From positions 15,280,447-15,344,446 of the forward strand of contig NC_134030.1 of assembly GCF_964204645.1 (NCBI RefSeq): 64,000 nt of DNA, written 5' to 3'. The position numbers and the translations under genes were made by a program. How positions within the stretch are numbered: the stretch's first letter is position 1; each line of letters begins with the position of its first letter. Shown piece after piece: positions 10,517 through 20,935 of the stretch. Source of the DNA: Tubulanus polymorphus (lineage: Eukaryota; Nemertea; Palaeonemertea; Tubulaniformes; Tubulanidae). The notes beneath the pieces were generated by a model, which was not told the DNA's origin, did not search any database, and worked only from the letters and a program-made list of their open reading frames with translations.

Positions 10517-11136
10517 TAAATGAGGAAATCCCACACTTCAAATTTTAAAATTAAACGATCAAATTTATTATAATGAAACCACAACGTTTCGGCTGTTGAC
10601 TAACAGCCATCATCAGGTGGAATGACCAGAAAAACAAGTAACAAAGCATATAAACTCACAGGATCTAAAATAGAAGCAGTGTGTCAAAACTAAAGATAAA
10701 CAGACCAAGCAATAAAACATCAAGGGTTACCGTAGAAACCACAGCAATTCAAAACAGTTCAGAGTAAAAACAAATTATGTAACTAAGTGAAGTGGACTGA
10801 AGATTTGGGCGATAACAGAGTGACACATAGTGACATTAACCCAAATCTTATAAAGAGTTGATGTGTCTGGATAATAATTGATTAAAACCAGTATTTAAAT
10901 TAGTAGATAAATTGGATTTCGAAAGTTTACATATTAGGGCTGATTCCACTATGTGTCTCTTATGAATATCTTTACAAGGATAAATAGGTTTCGAATTCTG
11001 AAAGTCAAATTGGTGATTGGTTGTAAAGACATGATTTGCTATTCCACTCTCAGGCTTTTGGTTGCGCATATCTATTTTGTGTTCTTTAATACGCTGACTA
11101 AGATTACGCCCCGTTTCGCCGATGTACATCATATTA
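10517..11136 (-). mobile_element. 5'-truncated Penelope-like element
   Basis: The sequence matches the 3' half of the PLE at 52323-53587: LTR-like end with the inverted TTTCGGCTGTTGACTAACAG hairpin, then the C-terminal part of the ORF (10848-11132) with MMYIGETGRNLSQRIKEH and HIVESALI of the GIY-YIG endonuclease. It stops abruptly at about 11136, inside the endonuclease, and abuts a DIRS RNase H fragment. The reverse transcriptase is absent. Confidence 0.85.
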
Positions 11137-11338
11137 AATTGTCTTCTAAAATAAATTCAGCCACTGCTGTAGTGTTATCCTTTTGAATACGGATATGAAC
11201 GAAAGATAATTTGGAGCAAAATCATTTAAGAGTCAAAAAGGCTGCCATTAGTTCAAGATAGTTAATATGAGCCTCAGCTACAATATCAGTCCAACGACCG
11301 CCTGTCGACCTACAATTTTTGAAAGCGCCTCCCAACCA
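11137..11338 (-). pseudogene. DIRS-type RNase H fragment
   Basis: One frame on the minus strand reads TGGRWT, then HINYLELMAAFLTL with the family's conserved HIN-x-LE, a TGA stop, and then HIRIQKDNTTAVA with the conserved D-N-T. This combination is characteristic of the RNase H of DIRS-type, tyrosine recombinase retrotransposons. The rest of that element is missing: the left side is cut by the PLE at 11137 and nothing recognisable follows on the right. Confidence 0.65.
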
Positions 11339-11781
11339 TTTTTTACCTTCATGACGTAGTCATGAAGATTATAAGCAGGTAGTGAGTCGATGATGTCATT
11401 TTCGTGTCGCCACTTATAACTTGTTGGTGGGAGTTCAGAGGAAGATTTGTCAAACGATTCAATACTTTAATCTTATTTATGCCGAGTGTGAAATTTCGCT
11501 TTTTAAAAATATTTCCTTAAATTATTAGAAAATGCCGATAGTAAGACATAGGAAAGTTTTTATTGTGAATGGGCGAATGACGGTGGCAGAGTCAACCTGT
11601 TATAAGGCGGAAATAGTTCCATGTGAAGGCAAAGCTTTTAAATGATAGGACAGTCCGAGGTGGTTTATCAACTTTTTTCAACTATAGTCCTGCTATTTTC
11701 CCAATCAAATTGCTAGATTTCGATCGTTTCTCATTAGTCAACACTTGTAATTCAAGTGTGATTTTGATGTTTTCCCGACCA
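11339..11781. other. Stretch without recognisable gene
   Basis: A short open frame (about 11345-11480, minus strand) precedes the DIRS scrap but matches nothing I know. The remainder is AT-rich with no clear repeat. Confidence 0.5.
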
Positions 11782-13269
11782 CAGGGATGAGAATTCCCCA
11801 CGGATCCACGGTTTCCTGCGGATTTCGGATTTGAAAAATATCGATTTTCCACAGTCCAAAAAAGATGTAAAAGTATGGGGGGGATGATGATCTCATTCAA
11901 TTGGTCTGTCGTGATCGGTAATCAGGTGAACCGTAAAATCGTTCAGTGCCTGTTTTACTTATTGTCGCGTAAAAGTATCGCATTTCAATGCATATTCATT
12001 CAGGGATGAGAATTCCCCGCGGATCCGCGGTTTCCCGCGGATTTCAGTATTGAAAAATATCAATTTTCCAAATAGTCCAAAAATGATGTAAAAGTATGGG
12101 GGGGGTGATGATCTCACTCAATTGGTCCGGCGCGATCGGTAATCAGGTGAACCGTAAAAGCGTTCAGTGCCTGTTTTACTTATCGTCACGTAAAAGTATC
12201 GCATTTCAATGCATATTCATTGCAACACAGTGATTTTGTTTGTACATTTGTACTACGATGAGTGTGTATGTATTTTATCGATCGGTTTCAGACACGCACG
12301 CACAGCAACAGTAGTAACGTATATAGGTCTACTTACTGTTGCTGCGTGATTGTGGCGAACGCTTTCGGATATTATACACTACTTGGTGATGATTTTTAGT
12401 GAGCATTCATCGGCGCATTTTTACTGCAATAATTCAGGGCTCGACCCGTAATGCATGAGATGCTGAATGTCATCGAATGAGGATGTACCACATTGGAACT
12501 AGCCATTACCTTCCAAAATATAATAGTCGTTCATGGGTTCAAGATCGCTCGGAAGTGCTCGGAAAGTGCTCTAAGTGCTCGGAAAACGTATTTAATTTCT
12601 AAAATTTTCTTGGGGGAGGGCCCACAAACCCCCCCGAAATAGCTTCGCGCCTTCGGCGCTCGCTAGTGCTGACGGCTATGCCGTCAGCTGGTTCGCGTAT
12701 GTCACTCAAGAAAAATAACCCGCGGATTTTACAGGTCGGCGTTCTCATCCCTGATTCATTGCAACACTGATTTTGTATCTACATTTGTACTACGATGAGT
12801 GTGTATGTATTTTATCGATCGGTTGCAGGCACGCGTGCGCAGCAACAGTAGTAATGCACATAGGCCTACCTACTGTTGCCGCACATGTGTGGCGAACGCC
12901 TTCAGATTTTATACACTACTGGGTGATGATGTTTAGTGAGCATTCATCAGCGCATTTTAACTGCAATAATTCAGGGCTCGACCCGTAATGCATGAGATGC
13001 TGAATGTCATCGAATGACGATGTACCACATTGGAACTAGCCATTACCTTCCAAAATATAATAATCGTTCAGGGGTTCAAGATCGCTCTAAGTGCTCGGAA
13101 AACGCTTTTAATTTCTAAAATTTTCTTGGGGAAGGACCCCCAAACCCCCCGAAATCGCTTCGCGCTTTCGGTGCTCGCGAATGCTGACGGCTATGCCATC
13201 AGCTGGTTCGCGTGTGCAACTCGACAAAAAAAAAACTGCAGATTTTATAGGTCGGCGTTCTCATCTCTG
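11782..13269. mobile_element. Outer copy of a hAT-like MITE, split by a copy of itself
   Basis: The element begins CAGGGATGAGAATTCCCC at 11782 and ends GTTCTCATCTCTG at 13269, flanked by the 5-bp direct repeat GACCA. It is interrupted from 12001 to 12753 by a second, highly similar copy; the outer halves are 11782-12000 and 12754-13269. There is no coding capacity. The interior has a C-run and a CTTCGCGCCTTCGGCGCTCG hairpin-rich part, often seen in non-autonomous hAT elements. Superfamily assignment from CAGGG ends only. Confidence 0.75.
12001..12753. mobile_element. Inner copy of the same hAT-like MITE
   Basis: The ends are CAGGGATGAGAATTCC and GGCGTTCTCATCCCTG, and the 7-bp repeat ATTCATT is present on both sides (11994-12000 and 12754-12760). 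Its interior (for example 12240-12600) matches the outer copy at 12775-13130 almost base for base. The apparent duplicated ORFs across both copies are repeat shadows. Confidence 0.8.
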
Positions 13270-13604
13270 GACCACATAGAAAGATTCTTTCTAGTTTATG
13301 TTGATTTGACGAGAAAATTCGATGTTTATTTTTGACAGGTAAGAAATGAAAGTGTGACGAATAAAATTATATGAATGATGTTTGATGGGTAAATCCAATG
13401 TTTCATTTGATATTTCATCGTAAGTCTATGGATGTGCTACTTTTTTGGTCTACCTTTGTGCTTCGTCACTGTAGGTGAATGTGATTGGCTGTTTTTGGAA
13501 TTCCCGTGCTACTAAAATATTCATGGGAAATTCCACGCATACGCGAGTGCTAATTATTTAAGAGACAGGCTGCGCCATAACCGCTTTCTCATACAGCACT
13601 GGCA
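13270..13604. other. Unassigned stretch upstream of the first detected MRPL39 exon
   Basis: Contains GATTGGCTG (inverted CCAAT box) near 13480 and a GC-richer part. This would suit a promoter or the missing first exon of MRPL39, but no targeting-peptide exon could be recognised, so this stays open. Confidence 0.3.
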
Positions 13605-13690
13605 TTGAATGTTGAAATCAGATTGTTGACCTTTTCAAACCACTTCTCTAGTGGGCGTGGTGTGCCTGAACTGCTAGTAGAAAACTGGCT
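13605..13690 (+). repeat. 3' end fragment of the Helentron-like repeat family
   Basis: Shares the terminal block of the copies at 24833-26092 and 28168-29450 (GTTGAxxxTTTxAAACCACTTC .. AGTGGGC.TGGTGTxCCTG) and ends in CTAG followed by T. It lies just upstream of the MRPL39 exon, probably in the preceding intron. Confidence 0.65.
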
Positions 13691-13745
13691 CATTCGATTT
13701 AATTGTGGAAAACTGAAAAGTTTAACTTCATTTCCAGTACTTCAG

Positions 13746-13941
13746 GGATGGCAACCAGTACGAACATTGACCAATCAGGAGGTTCGCAACAAACGCTGCT
13801 TGATATATGACCAGGAAAAGTTGCGTCAAGAATCATTGATTCGAAGAATAGAGAAAATACAAGTAATTCGTAAAGGACCTACTGAAGATTTAACCCTCAT
13901 CATGAATAAAAATTTGTCAACCCCTTATAATTGCGCCATGC
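13746..13941 (+). CDS. MRPL39: MRPL39 exon A (mitochondrial ribosomal protein mL39)
   Basis: This exon encodes 65 residues from GWQPVRTLTNQEVRNKR to MNKNLSTPYNCAM, ending in a donor (C then GTAAGT), phase 1. mL39 is a component of the large subunit of the mitochondrial ribosome and resembles the N-terminal region of threonyl-tRNA synthetase. The assignment rests on strings such as RIEKIQV, MNKNLSTPYNCAM, NKAYWRSC and HIDISNGPM across eight exons that join in frame, all collinear with the known metazoan protein. The acceptor is TACTTCAG before 13746; another AG at 13736-13737 is possible. The N-terminal targeting exon was not found upstream. The eight exons give about 294 residues of an expected 330-350. 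An ORF start at 13605 is intronic read-through. Confidence 0.88.
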
Positions 13942-14092
13942 GTAAGTAAATTTAAGCTTGGGCGGGTTGTGCAGTCTCACTTCAGACTTCAGTCGAAATT
14001 TCAAGACTGATTTTTTAGATATATCACCTTATGTTCTTAGGTTGGTTCATTGTCATAACTGATGTATAAATCATTATCATAAGCACATTAAT
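13942..14092. other. Intron start, no feature
   Basis: First part of the 7.2-kb intron between exons A and B. Nothing recognisable before the repeat at 14093. Confidence 0.6.
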
Positions 14093-14470
14093 TTTTAGCC
14101 CATTTGGGACTTAAGTCTCAGCGGGCTATTGCCTTCAGTGAACTTCACTTTTCGTCTCTCTGTAAATAGAATCCAATTATTTTGGGAAGTTTTGTAGATG
14201 CTTCTATAGATTGTCTTGATATTTGGTTATATATGTATCTACCCTAGATACATCTTTGCCCAAAAACTGACCCGATCAGAATCAAGATGGCCCACTGGCA
14301 GCCATTGTTGTTCACTGCAATCAGCACTTTTCACACACTTATGAAGTTTTCAAGGGAAATTTTAAAGATACTTCCATCAATTATCTTAATCTTTCAGATA
14401 TATTTTTTATCTCCCAAGGGCCAATCAGCATGCGAAAAATTGGGTTGATCTTGAGGAAAATATCACTTAA
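14093..14470 (+). repeat. Diverged 5' portion of the Helentron-like repeat family
   Basis: Starts TTTTAGCCCATTTGGGAC with the internal foldback AGCCC...GGGCT, and follows the 24.8-kb copy through the AATCAAGATGGCCCACTGGC block. It stops before the internal tandem array. More mutated than the other copies. Confidence 0.75.
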
Positions 14471-14734
14471 AGTGTAATAATTTTTACGCCAGCCATAGGC
14501 TGAGCCGATTACTATACAAATGGAGCAAATGTAAATGACATGGTTTCCAGAGGAATGGCCCTTTGTGTAACTGAGCATATATTCATACAAATCATTCATT
14601 GAATAAAGTATTACCCAATCTCCAAATCCAAGGGAGCTGAATTTGGAAAAATTGCCTCGTGTTACGACCAATTGAGAATCCTCTTGCAAATTCCTTGAAG
14701 TCAAGCATAATAGAAGAACGACTTCCACATTTCA

Positions 14735-14968
14735 TGTAACAGCAATTTATTCTATGTAATACCGGTGTTGCCGTAACTCTCAAACTGCCTGCATGTTCAC
14801 AAATCCAGATATTTATTTGAAGACTGTGAACACGCAGTACAGTCCCAGTGATTCTTAGCTCACAATATATATATAGAAGTTATGCAGACAGTTTAACACA
14901 GAAATATGAATATGCAAGATAGAATACCATGGAGATTATATACATTTCACATACATAGACATAACACA
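14735..14968 (-). repeat. 3' LTR of the Gmr1-like element
   Basis: On the minus strand it starts TGTGTTATG directly after the purine run AAGGGGGAGGGGAGGGGGG and ends TGTTACA (or TATTACA, ending at 14755). It contains a TA-rich box and an AATAAA polyadenylation signal. About 234 bp; no 5' LTR is present in the window for comparison, so the end is approximate. Confidence 0.6.
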
Positions 14969-15099
14969 CGCCCCCCTCCCCTCCCCCTTAAGAGGGTCAG
15001 TCAAATTTATTACAGCACAAACTACAGAATGAACTAAAAAATGTTCAGAATTTCTTCTTCAAAATTCCATCTTCACAGTAATAGGCCTAAATGCAATTA

Positions 15100-15913
15100 G
15101 ATTCTGGAAAGAGTGTCGGTTATCACATTATTCTTGCCACGAATATGATGAATCTCAGGATTATATTCTTGTAACATAAGACTCCATTTCATTAATCTTT
15201 ATTACGGTTACACATTGATTTCAGAAATGTTAACGGTATGTGGTCCGTAAACACGAGTAGTGGAAACATTCTCATTGATGTATACCCATTAAAATGTTCA
15301 AAAGCGAGTACAAGTGACAAATATCTTTCTCGATTGTTGAGTAATTCAATTGTGCACCAGCAAACTTCTTAGAATAATAACATACCGGATGGTCGATATC
15401 ATTTTCATCAGTTTGAACTAATACCGCACCCGTGCCAATGTCGGAAGCATCAACAATCAATTTAAATTGCTTGTCGAAATCTGATGCTAACAAGACAGGA
15501 CTACAAGTTAACAAACTCTTCACAGATTCAAAAGCAATCTGACACTCCTTTGACCAGATCAATTTAACGTCTTTCTTCAGTAAATTCGTTAATGGTTGAG
15601 CTACTGATGAAAAGTTTCTGCAAGACTTTCTGTAATATCCAGCCATTCCAAGAAATCTCATGATACCCTTCTTATCTACAGGAACCGGATAATCAATAAT
15701 AGTTTGAATTTTAGCTGAAATTGGTTTGACATGTCCTTCACCAACTGCGTGACCCAAGTATCTAACAGTCGCTTTTCCGAATTCACTCTTAGATAGATTA
15801 ATGGTGAGATTTGCAGTGGTCAGATTTTGAATCAAACCACGCACTTGTTCAGGATTTTCATTCCAATCAGCAGAAAAGACAACGATGTCGTCCAAATAGA
15901 CAATCACACACAC
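15100..15913 (-). pseudogene. RT palm/thumb and RNase H of the Gmr1-like element
   Basis: A 213-residue frame (15272-15913) opens with the RT active site VYLDDIVVFS (D8, D9), followed by the thumb region YLGHAV and FLGMAGYYRK. The RNase H domain has its first Asp at D155 in LIVDASDIGTGAVL. After a frameshift and a few stops, the RNase H C-terminus continues at about 15105-15200 with LMKWSLMLQEYNPEIHHIRG and ends DTLSRI-stop. It would copy the RNA genome into DNA and degrade the RNA. The conserved core residues are present, but the frame is broken and split upstream by an insertion. Confidence 0.88.
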
Positions 15914-15914
15914 T

Positions 15915-16178
15915 AACCCTTTAACCCTTTCAGTGCTGGCTTATTAATACCCTATAGTGCTGAAGATAATTTGAAAATTCTGAAAAATTCCACCCTAGTG
16001 TGTTGAATAACGGGAATAGCACTATAGTGTTTCTACACCCTGGCACGGTATATCGTTAGTTACTAATATTTCACTATATTAGACAGGTGCTGCCATCTTT
16101 CAAGAGAGATAATTAGTAATTACTAATTAAATCAATACACCGCAGTGCGGTGTTCTAGCAAAATCCATCACTGATTCA
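15915..16178. mobile_element. Short repeat inserted into the Gmr1-like RT
   Basis: The RT frame breaks off after LMNKAVR and resumes at VCVIVYLDD, about 260 bp apart. The intervening sequence contains CCCTTTCAGTGCTGG at one end and a palindromic ACACCGCACTGC near the other. A homologous copy in the other orientation runs from about 19540 to 20845, itself interrupted by a hAT-like element. TTAA lies at the left border, which would fit a piggyBac-type MITE, but the right border does not show it clearly. Confidence 0.65.
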
Positions 16179-16625
16179 TACACCGCACTGCTTTGTTCAT
16201 TAATCTTTGGAAAGAAGCGGCTGAGTTTTTCATACCAAAAGGCATGACCTTATGCTGAGACAACCCATCAGGAGTTACGAAAGAAGGTATCTCTTTCGCA
16301 CGGTCAGTCAGTGGAACTTGCCAGTACCCATTATTTAGATCAAACTTTGATACAAATTTGGCTTTGCCGATTTTATCAATAAGGTCGTCAATTTTAGGCA
16401 TCAGTTAATAATCAGTTTTAGTTAGTGAATTAGCTTTCCTATAATCGGTGACAAAACGCTCTTTCCGCCAGGTTTAGGCACATGGATACATGGTGAGCTC
16501 CACTGACTGTCGCTAGGCTCAGCTACTCCTAATTTCAACATTTCGATCACTGATGTCTGCCTTTTCAGGATTAAGACGGTAATTATGTTGTTTAACAGGG
16601 CGAGAATTACCAACATAAACATCAT
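16168..16625 (-). pseudogene. RT fingers/palm of the Gmr1-like element
   Basis: Two frames, with a break between about 16400 and 16460, give the N-terminal half of the RT: GVAEPSDSQWSSPCIHVPKP (fingers), then MPKIDDLIDKIGKAKFVSKF, DLNNGYWQVPL with the first catalytic Asp, and VMPFGMKNSAASFQRLMNK. These are standard Ty3/Gypsy RT blocks in the correct order. Frameshifts occur near 16430 and 16625. Confidence 0.88.
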
Positions 16626-16628
16626 GTT

Positions 16629-17100
16629 TTAAAAGATAGTCAAACCAGGTTTTTGTGTGAATAGATGTTTATATTCAATTAGCAAATCAGTTAATTGAAC
16701 CTTTTTGTCAGATTCTAAACGCTCTGAATGACAATTAATCTTTTCGAGAAAATTATCATTTTTTACAGTTTTTTCAACATTGTTACTGCCCAAACTACTA
16801 CGGTCCAAATAGTCATCGAATTCATAACAATCATCAACATTTTCGACTAAACTATTTACAGTTTGAACACTAGAATACGATTCTGAGACTAACGGTCGGT
16901 TTAAAGACATGCAAGATTCCACTTTCTCTTTATACGGTTTAAGCATATTTATATGACACAATTGCAATTCTTTTCGGCGATCAGGAGTTTGTATAAGATA
17001 GTCAACATCATTTAATCGCTTTTGAACTATGTATGGACCGTGGAATTTGCAGTCAATGAATTGGACTGAATAGGGAAGAGTACTAAAACTTTATCATCAC
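16629..17100 (-). pseudogene. Integrase GPY module joined to the RT linker
   Basis: From 17095, DDKVLVLFPIQ and, one frameshift later, KFHGPYIVQKRLNDVDYLIQ and LCHINMLKPY form the GPY/F module that closes Ty3/Gypsy integrases. The same open frame (16629-16967) then runs through about 90 polar residues into DLLIEYKHLFTQKPGL, the usual approach to the RT. This continuity is the key evidence for the integrase-first pol order. The catalytic core of the integrase is not present upstream of 17150. Confidence 0.8.
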
Positions 17101-17150
17101 AGGTGTTTGCAAGAACCTGCGGTATCATCTACTGTTTCTCTGCCGGGTTT

Positions 17151-18794
17151 CATTTTTAGATATAACAAGAAAATTAATTTTAGAAAATTATTTGACGCCT
17201 GGGAAAAAAATGTAGAATTTCTGGGCTAAGCTAATGTGGAATTGCAAATTTGAAATCGAAGTTATAAGAAATTTGGGGAATGATGAGATTTGGCGATTGG
17301 GTAGATGAGACAGGTCTTCGACTCTAGTAGTGGTTTAAATTTTTTTATTGAAAATGCTCAATAATTGATCGCGAACTTGCGACCGACTTCATTTACTTAT
17401 GCCTCTAAGCTGGTCTGCAACTTCATTGCCTCCATGGATGAAGAAAGAGCTCTTCTGATGTCTGCTTCATTATGACTTCGAGCATATCGTGCGGCCTAGC
17501 CAGCCGGCCCGGTCCCCGGGCCCGGGCCACGCGTTTGGCTGTCACTCGATTTCCTAGAGTCTTCAGTCTGGGTGGGTTGAAGTAGACATTGTCATTTAAA
17601 ATAACATGCTTATGTTGTTCTGTATGAATTACCCGTGTGTCATGTATGTTGTATTAATTTATTTTAAAATTTGCATTTATTGAATTTGGGAATTTTATCC
17701 CGGAATTTCAATGTAATAAGGATCAATAAAGAATTGAATTGAATTGTCACCTAATACACATGCCATCAGAGGACACGGAGCCGTATATGACAGCTATGCT
17801 ATTATAAATTGCTAATCTCACGAAACTTGCATACTCCTAATATCAAACATATTTTCACAAACGATTGAATATTGAAATTATATGTTTACACATTTTCATA
17901 TTGACCGCTTGTAGCCGCTGATGAAATTCACGCCGGCCCTACACACATCGTAGATAGCTTCGTCATTCCACCGGCATGCCCACGTCAGGGTCTGACTTTT
18001 ATATCAGACTTCCGCATCGTGTATACATCCGCCATTTAACCGAATAATCCGATTTACTTATCATTTCTATTTATGCCTGCCGCTTCTGATATAATCATAC
18101 ATCCTTTACTATTACAATACGTCTTCTAATGATATTCAATGCAATATAACATTTCAACGTTCAAATATAGGTCATTATATAATCACAGGAAGCCATTCTA
18201 CATCTATGTCAATAATATTTTGCCAGATAGCTTGTTTGTGTACACATAAACCTGTGACGTTTTACACATCGATTTACGGCTGTCGTTTGTAAAATGACGC
18301 TGAATGGTTAGCATTGTTTAGGTTTCATAATGGTAACGTTTTATAAGGCGTCAAAAAAGTGTATTTCAAGATCGATTTCTTTGGAGGAATATTCTTATTT
18401 GTACTACTGAAAATATCATTGACAATTTTGCAAATTCCGGGAAAAATAGCTTTTTTCAAATTGGATGTATGTCCTTGATATGCTAACCTAATAACCCATG
18501 TGCTCAAACTGCAAATTCAATCAAATTTTATTTTGTAAAGAAAATATCAAATCCTATTGGTTTTTACTTTATTGAACAAAAATCAATAAGACCAAGGGTA
18601 AAAATTGACCAGAAGTATTTGTTCCTGCCAGCTCCCCGTCTGCGCTACTCTGAAAACACCATTGTACTGTGTAAATTATGGGTATTAGCTCTGAGCTGGA
18701 ATGTATTTTTGTCAAATGGAACCCACAGAATGCATCATTTGCCATTTATGAAAAGCTGACCGGCTGGCCATAGTGCCCCATGGTGCCCTTGTCT
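17151..18794. other. Intronic stretch without gene; one GC-rich palindrome
   Basis: Mostly AT-rich. At 17498-17535 a short, very GC-rich string contains the hairpin GGCCCGGTCCCCGGGCC. Near 17725 AATAAAG and GAATTGAATTGAATT occur. No reading frame resembles a protein. Confidence 0.5.
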
Positions 18795-19165
18795 TTGATT
18801 GTGGTGTCTTTCAAGGTCATTGGTTTTTGTGTTTATGTGAATTGCAAAATTATAGCTCATGACATTTTCTATAATCTAGTAAGCTTCAAGGTCATTGGAT
18901 TTTGTATATAGTCATTTGGGGGATTGAATAGCTGAATAACCTAGGATTTCCATATTATATTGGTACCTAGACATATTTTGTTACCACAATCAATTGCAAA
19001 ATTATACCTCGTGACATGTTCTATGATTGTGGTGAGTTTCAAGGTCACTGGTTTCAGTATGCGTTCACCAGGGGTGTTGAATATCGGAATTATTAAGTAT
19101 TTCCTTATTCTATTAAAACCTAGGCATATTCTTTTAATATGGGGCTTTGAATATTTAAAGGGTAC
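18795..19165 (+). repeat. Internal tandem part of the Helentron-like repeat family
   Basis: About two and a half units of the roughly 154-bp satellite found inside the full copies (TTTCAAGGTCATTGGTTTT, ATTTTGTTACCACAATCAAT, TCATGACATGTTCTAT). Both family ends are missing. Confidence 0.75.
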
Positions 19166-19539
19166 AGACACTTTTTAAAAAATTCAAAATATGATGTATT
19201 CTATTGATCTATACTCTCATCTTCAAATGTTAAGTTTACGCGCAATCTGTGATTTTGTAACATGAAATTTGAACTCATTTCGTTGTTTACTATGGACCAT
19301 AATTGTCCTCAAAAAGTTTTCACAGATATTGCTATCATTTTTCTTATGTTTTTTGCATGACGTATCTCATGACCAAACTAGGTCATGATGTTATCGAATA
19401 TGGCCGACTGTGACTTCACTTAGCACCTGACCAAGTAGGCTTTGATGCTTTGATTATAATATGCCATCACCATCACCACATTGGAATCTTTGGAGATAAT
19501 TTCTATTTCAAGTTTACCATTTCACACTGCAGTGCAGTG
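19166..19539. other. Intronic stretch, nothing recognised
   Basis: No protein-like frame and no repeat partner elsewhere in the window. Confidence 0.5.
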
Positions 19540-20845
19540 AATAAATCGGCGATGGAGTTTGCTAGTCCACTGCACCATTTTGTATTGTTATTAGTTATTA
19601 ATTATGCCCATCAAAAGATGGCAGCATCTGTGAAACATACAAGCTGCATGGCGGTGTGGACGCAGTATAGCAGTATGCCCGTTATTATACAGTTATGGAA
19701 TTTTTAAAAGTTTTGAAATCATATCCAGGGGCGTAGCCACTGGTGCGACAACTGCGACATATGTCACACCAATAATTGAAAAACCAATTATGCTAAAACG
19801 TCATAATAAACTTTATTCTGTATTTACATGGGGGGGGGTATCAAGTTCTTTTGAAGATGTCAGTGGTGCTAAAACGGAGGCGTTAGTAATGCACTTGAGA
19901 TTTTCGGTGTGCCATTGAGATTTTCTTGAGATTTTCGGTCTGGACCATGCACCTCATCTCACAGTATAAAAGTTGCCGAATTCAGAAGACTTTTTTCATA
20001 TTTCTTTAGAGTGACTCAAACCAGTTTTCTTCTGGTTATATTTCACTGATTCTGTAGGTGCTTTTGTTCATGAAAAATGGACCATAATAAGGGATTTGAC
20101 CAAAAAATTCTGCTCAAGTGCTGAGACATGGAAACCGAGGAAATTGAAAGAGTACCGGTATTGATGTACAATAAGCTAACATTAGTTTACTATTCATCAA
20201 TAAATGGTCAAGGGCAGATCCAGCCTACCACTTGTATCGAGGAGTACTCAGGTTTGCCCTTCTATTTTTCTAGTTCGTGATTTTGACAGGCTCTTTTACT
20301 AACATGAATGATTTTTTCCGGGCAAGTATTCTGGAAGTAGTATAGAAAATGGTCTAAATGAATCTGTAGTATAGAAAATGGTCTAAATGAACCTAAACGA
20401 AAATAATTAACTTCAAGGGGGATAGACTTTATGCCCCAAATATGCTTAAAGATTGCATCTCAGAGCCTTGAGAAATCAAAATATTCTGGGGGAGTGCCCC
20501 TAGGTCCCCCGTTTTGTTCTATGATATAGTTGCCCTTCCAGTTCAGCAGGACTCAGAATCTGCTGGGATGGTGAAACATCTGGATCCGTCCCTAGACCAA
20601 AGGTAACCTTAGAGGCACTATATTATCTACAGAAAAATTATTCAAATATGAGCTCTCAGCCATCAGAGCGCATCTCAGACGTTTTAATGTTCAAAATTTT
20701 CCAAAACCCCCCTTCTAGACGTCGCACCTTCGGCGCTCGTTTGGATGAGTGCTCCGGATTGTCGCACCATTGAATCTTAGGTGGCTACGCCCCTGATATC
20801 CAACACTTAAGGGCATTGATTAGTCAGCATTGAAAGGGTAATGAT
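19540..20845. mobile_element. Second copy of the RT-inserted repeat, split by a hAT-like element
   Basis: 19540-19725 plus 20796-20845 match the reverse complement of 15915-16178 (GATGGAGTTTGCTAG, AAAGATGGCAGCA, CAGCATTGAAAGGG). The match resumes exactly across the hAT-like insertion. The outer left border is uncertain. Confidence 0.65.
19726..20795. mobile_element. Non-autonomous hAT-like element
   Basis: Ends are CAGGGGCGTAGCCAC and its inverse GTGGCTACGCCCCTG, with subterminal GGTGCGACA also inverted. A 5-bp direct repeat ATATC flanks it (19721-19725 and 20796-20800). The related copy at 15915-16178 shows the uninterrupted site. At 1,070 bp there is no transposase. CAGGGGCGTAGCCA ends are typical of hAT; a 5-bp duplication is shorter than the usual 8 bp. 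Confidence 0.8.
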
Positions 20846-20935
20846 ATTGGTAGGTTTCACATGCTTAAAACAGTTTGATGATCTTGTATCCATCATATAG
20901 TTTATCATACCATTATTTTGTATCCATCATACACT

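Larger units (their letters stand above)
14735..17150 (-). mobile_element. Gmr1-like Ty3/Gypsy retrotransposon, 5'-truncated, integrase before RT
   Basis: Reading the minus strand: an integrase C-terminal GPY module (about 17100-16920), a linker, reverse transcriptase, RNase H, a stop codon, a polypurine tract (14970-14988) and a 3' LTR (about 14735-14968). No integrase follows RNase H, and the GPY module runs into the RT linker in one open frame. The pol order is therefore IN-RT-RH, the order of Gmr1-like elements, not the usual RT-RH-IN. Gag, protease and the integrase core are missing. Several frameshifts and a roughly 260-bp insertion at 15915-16178 disable it. Confidence 0.82.

Noticed and set aside
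13605-13745. ORF start at 13605 as the MRPL39 start codon
   Set aside because: The segment matches the 3' end of a repeat family, and an acceptor lies before 13746.
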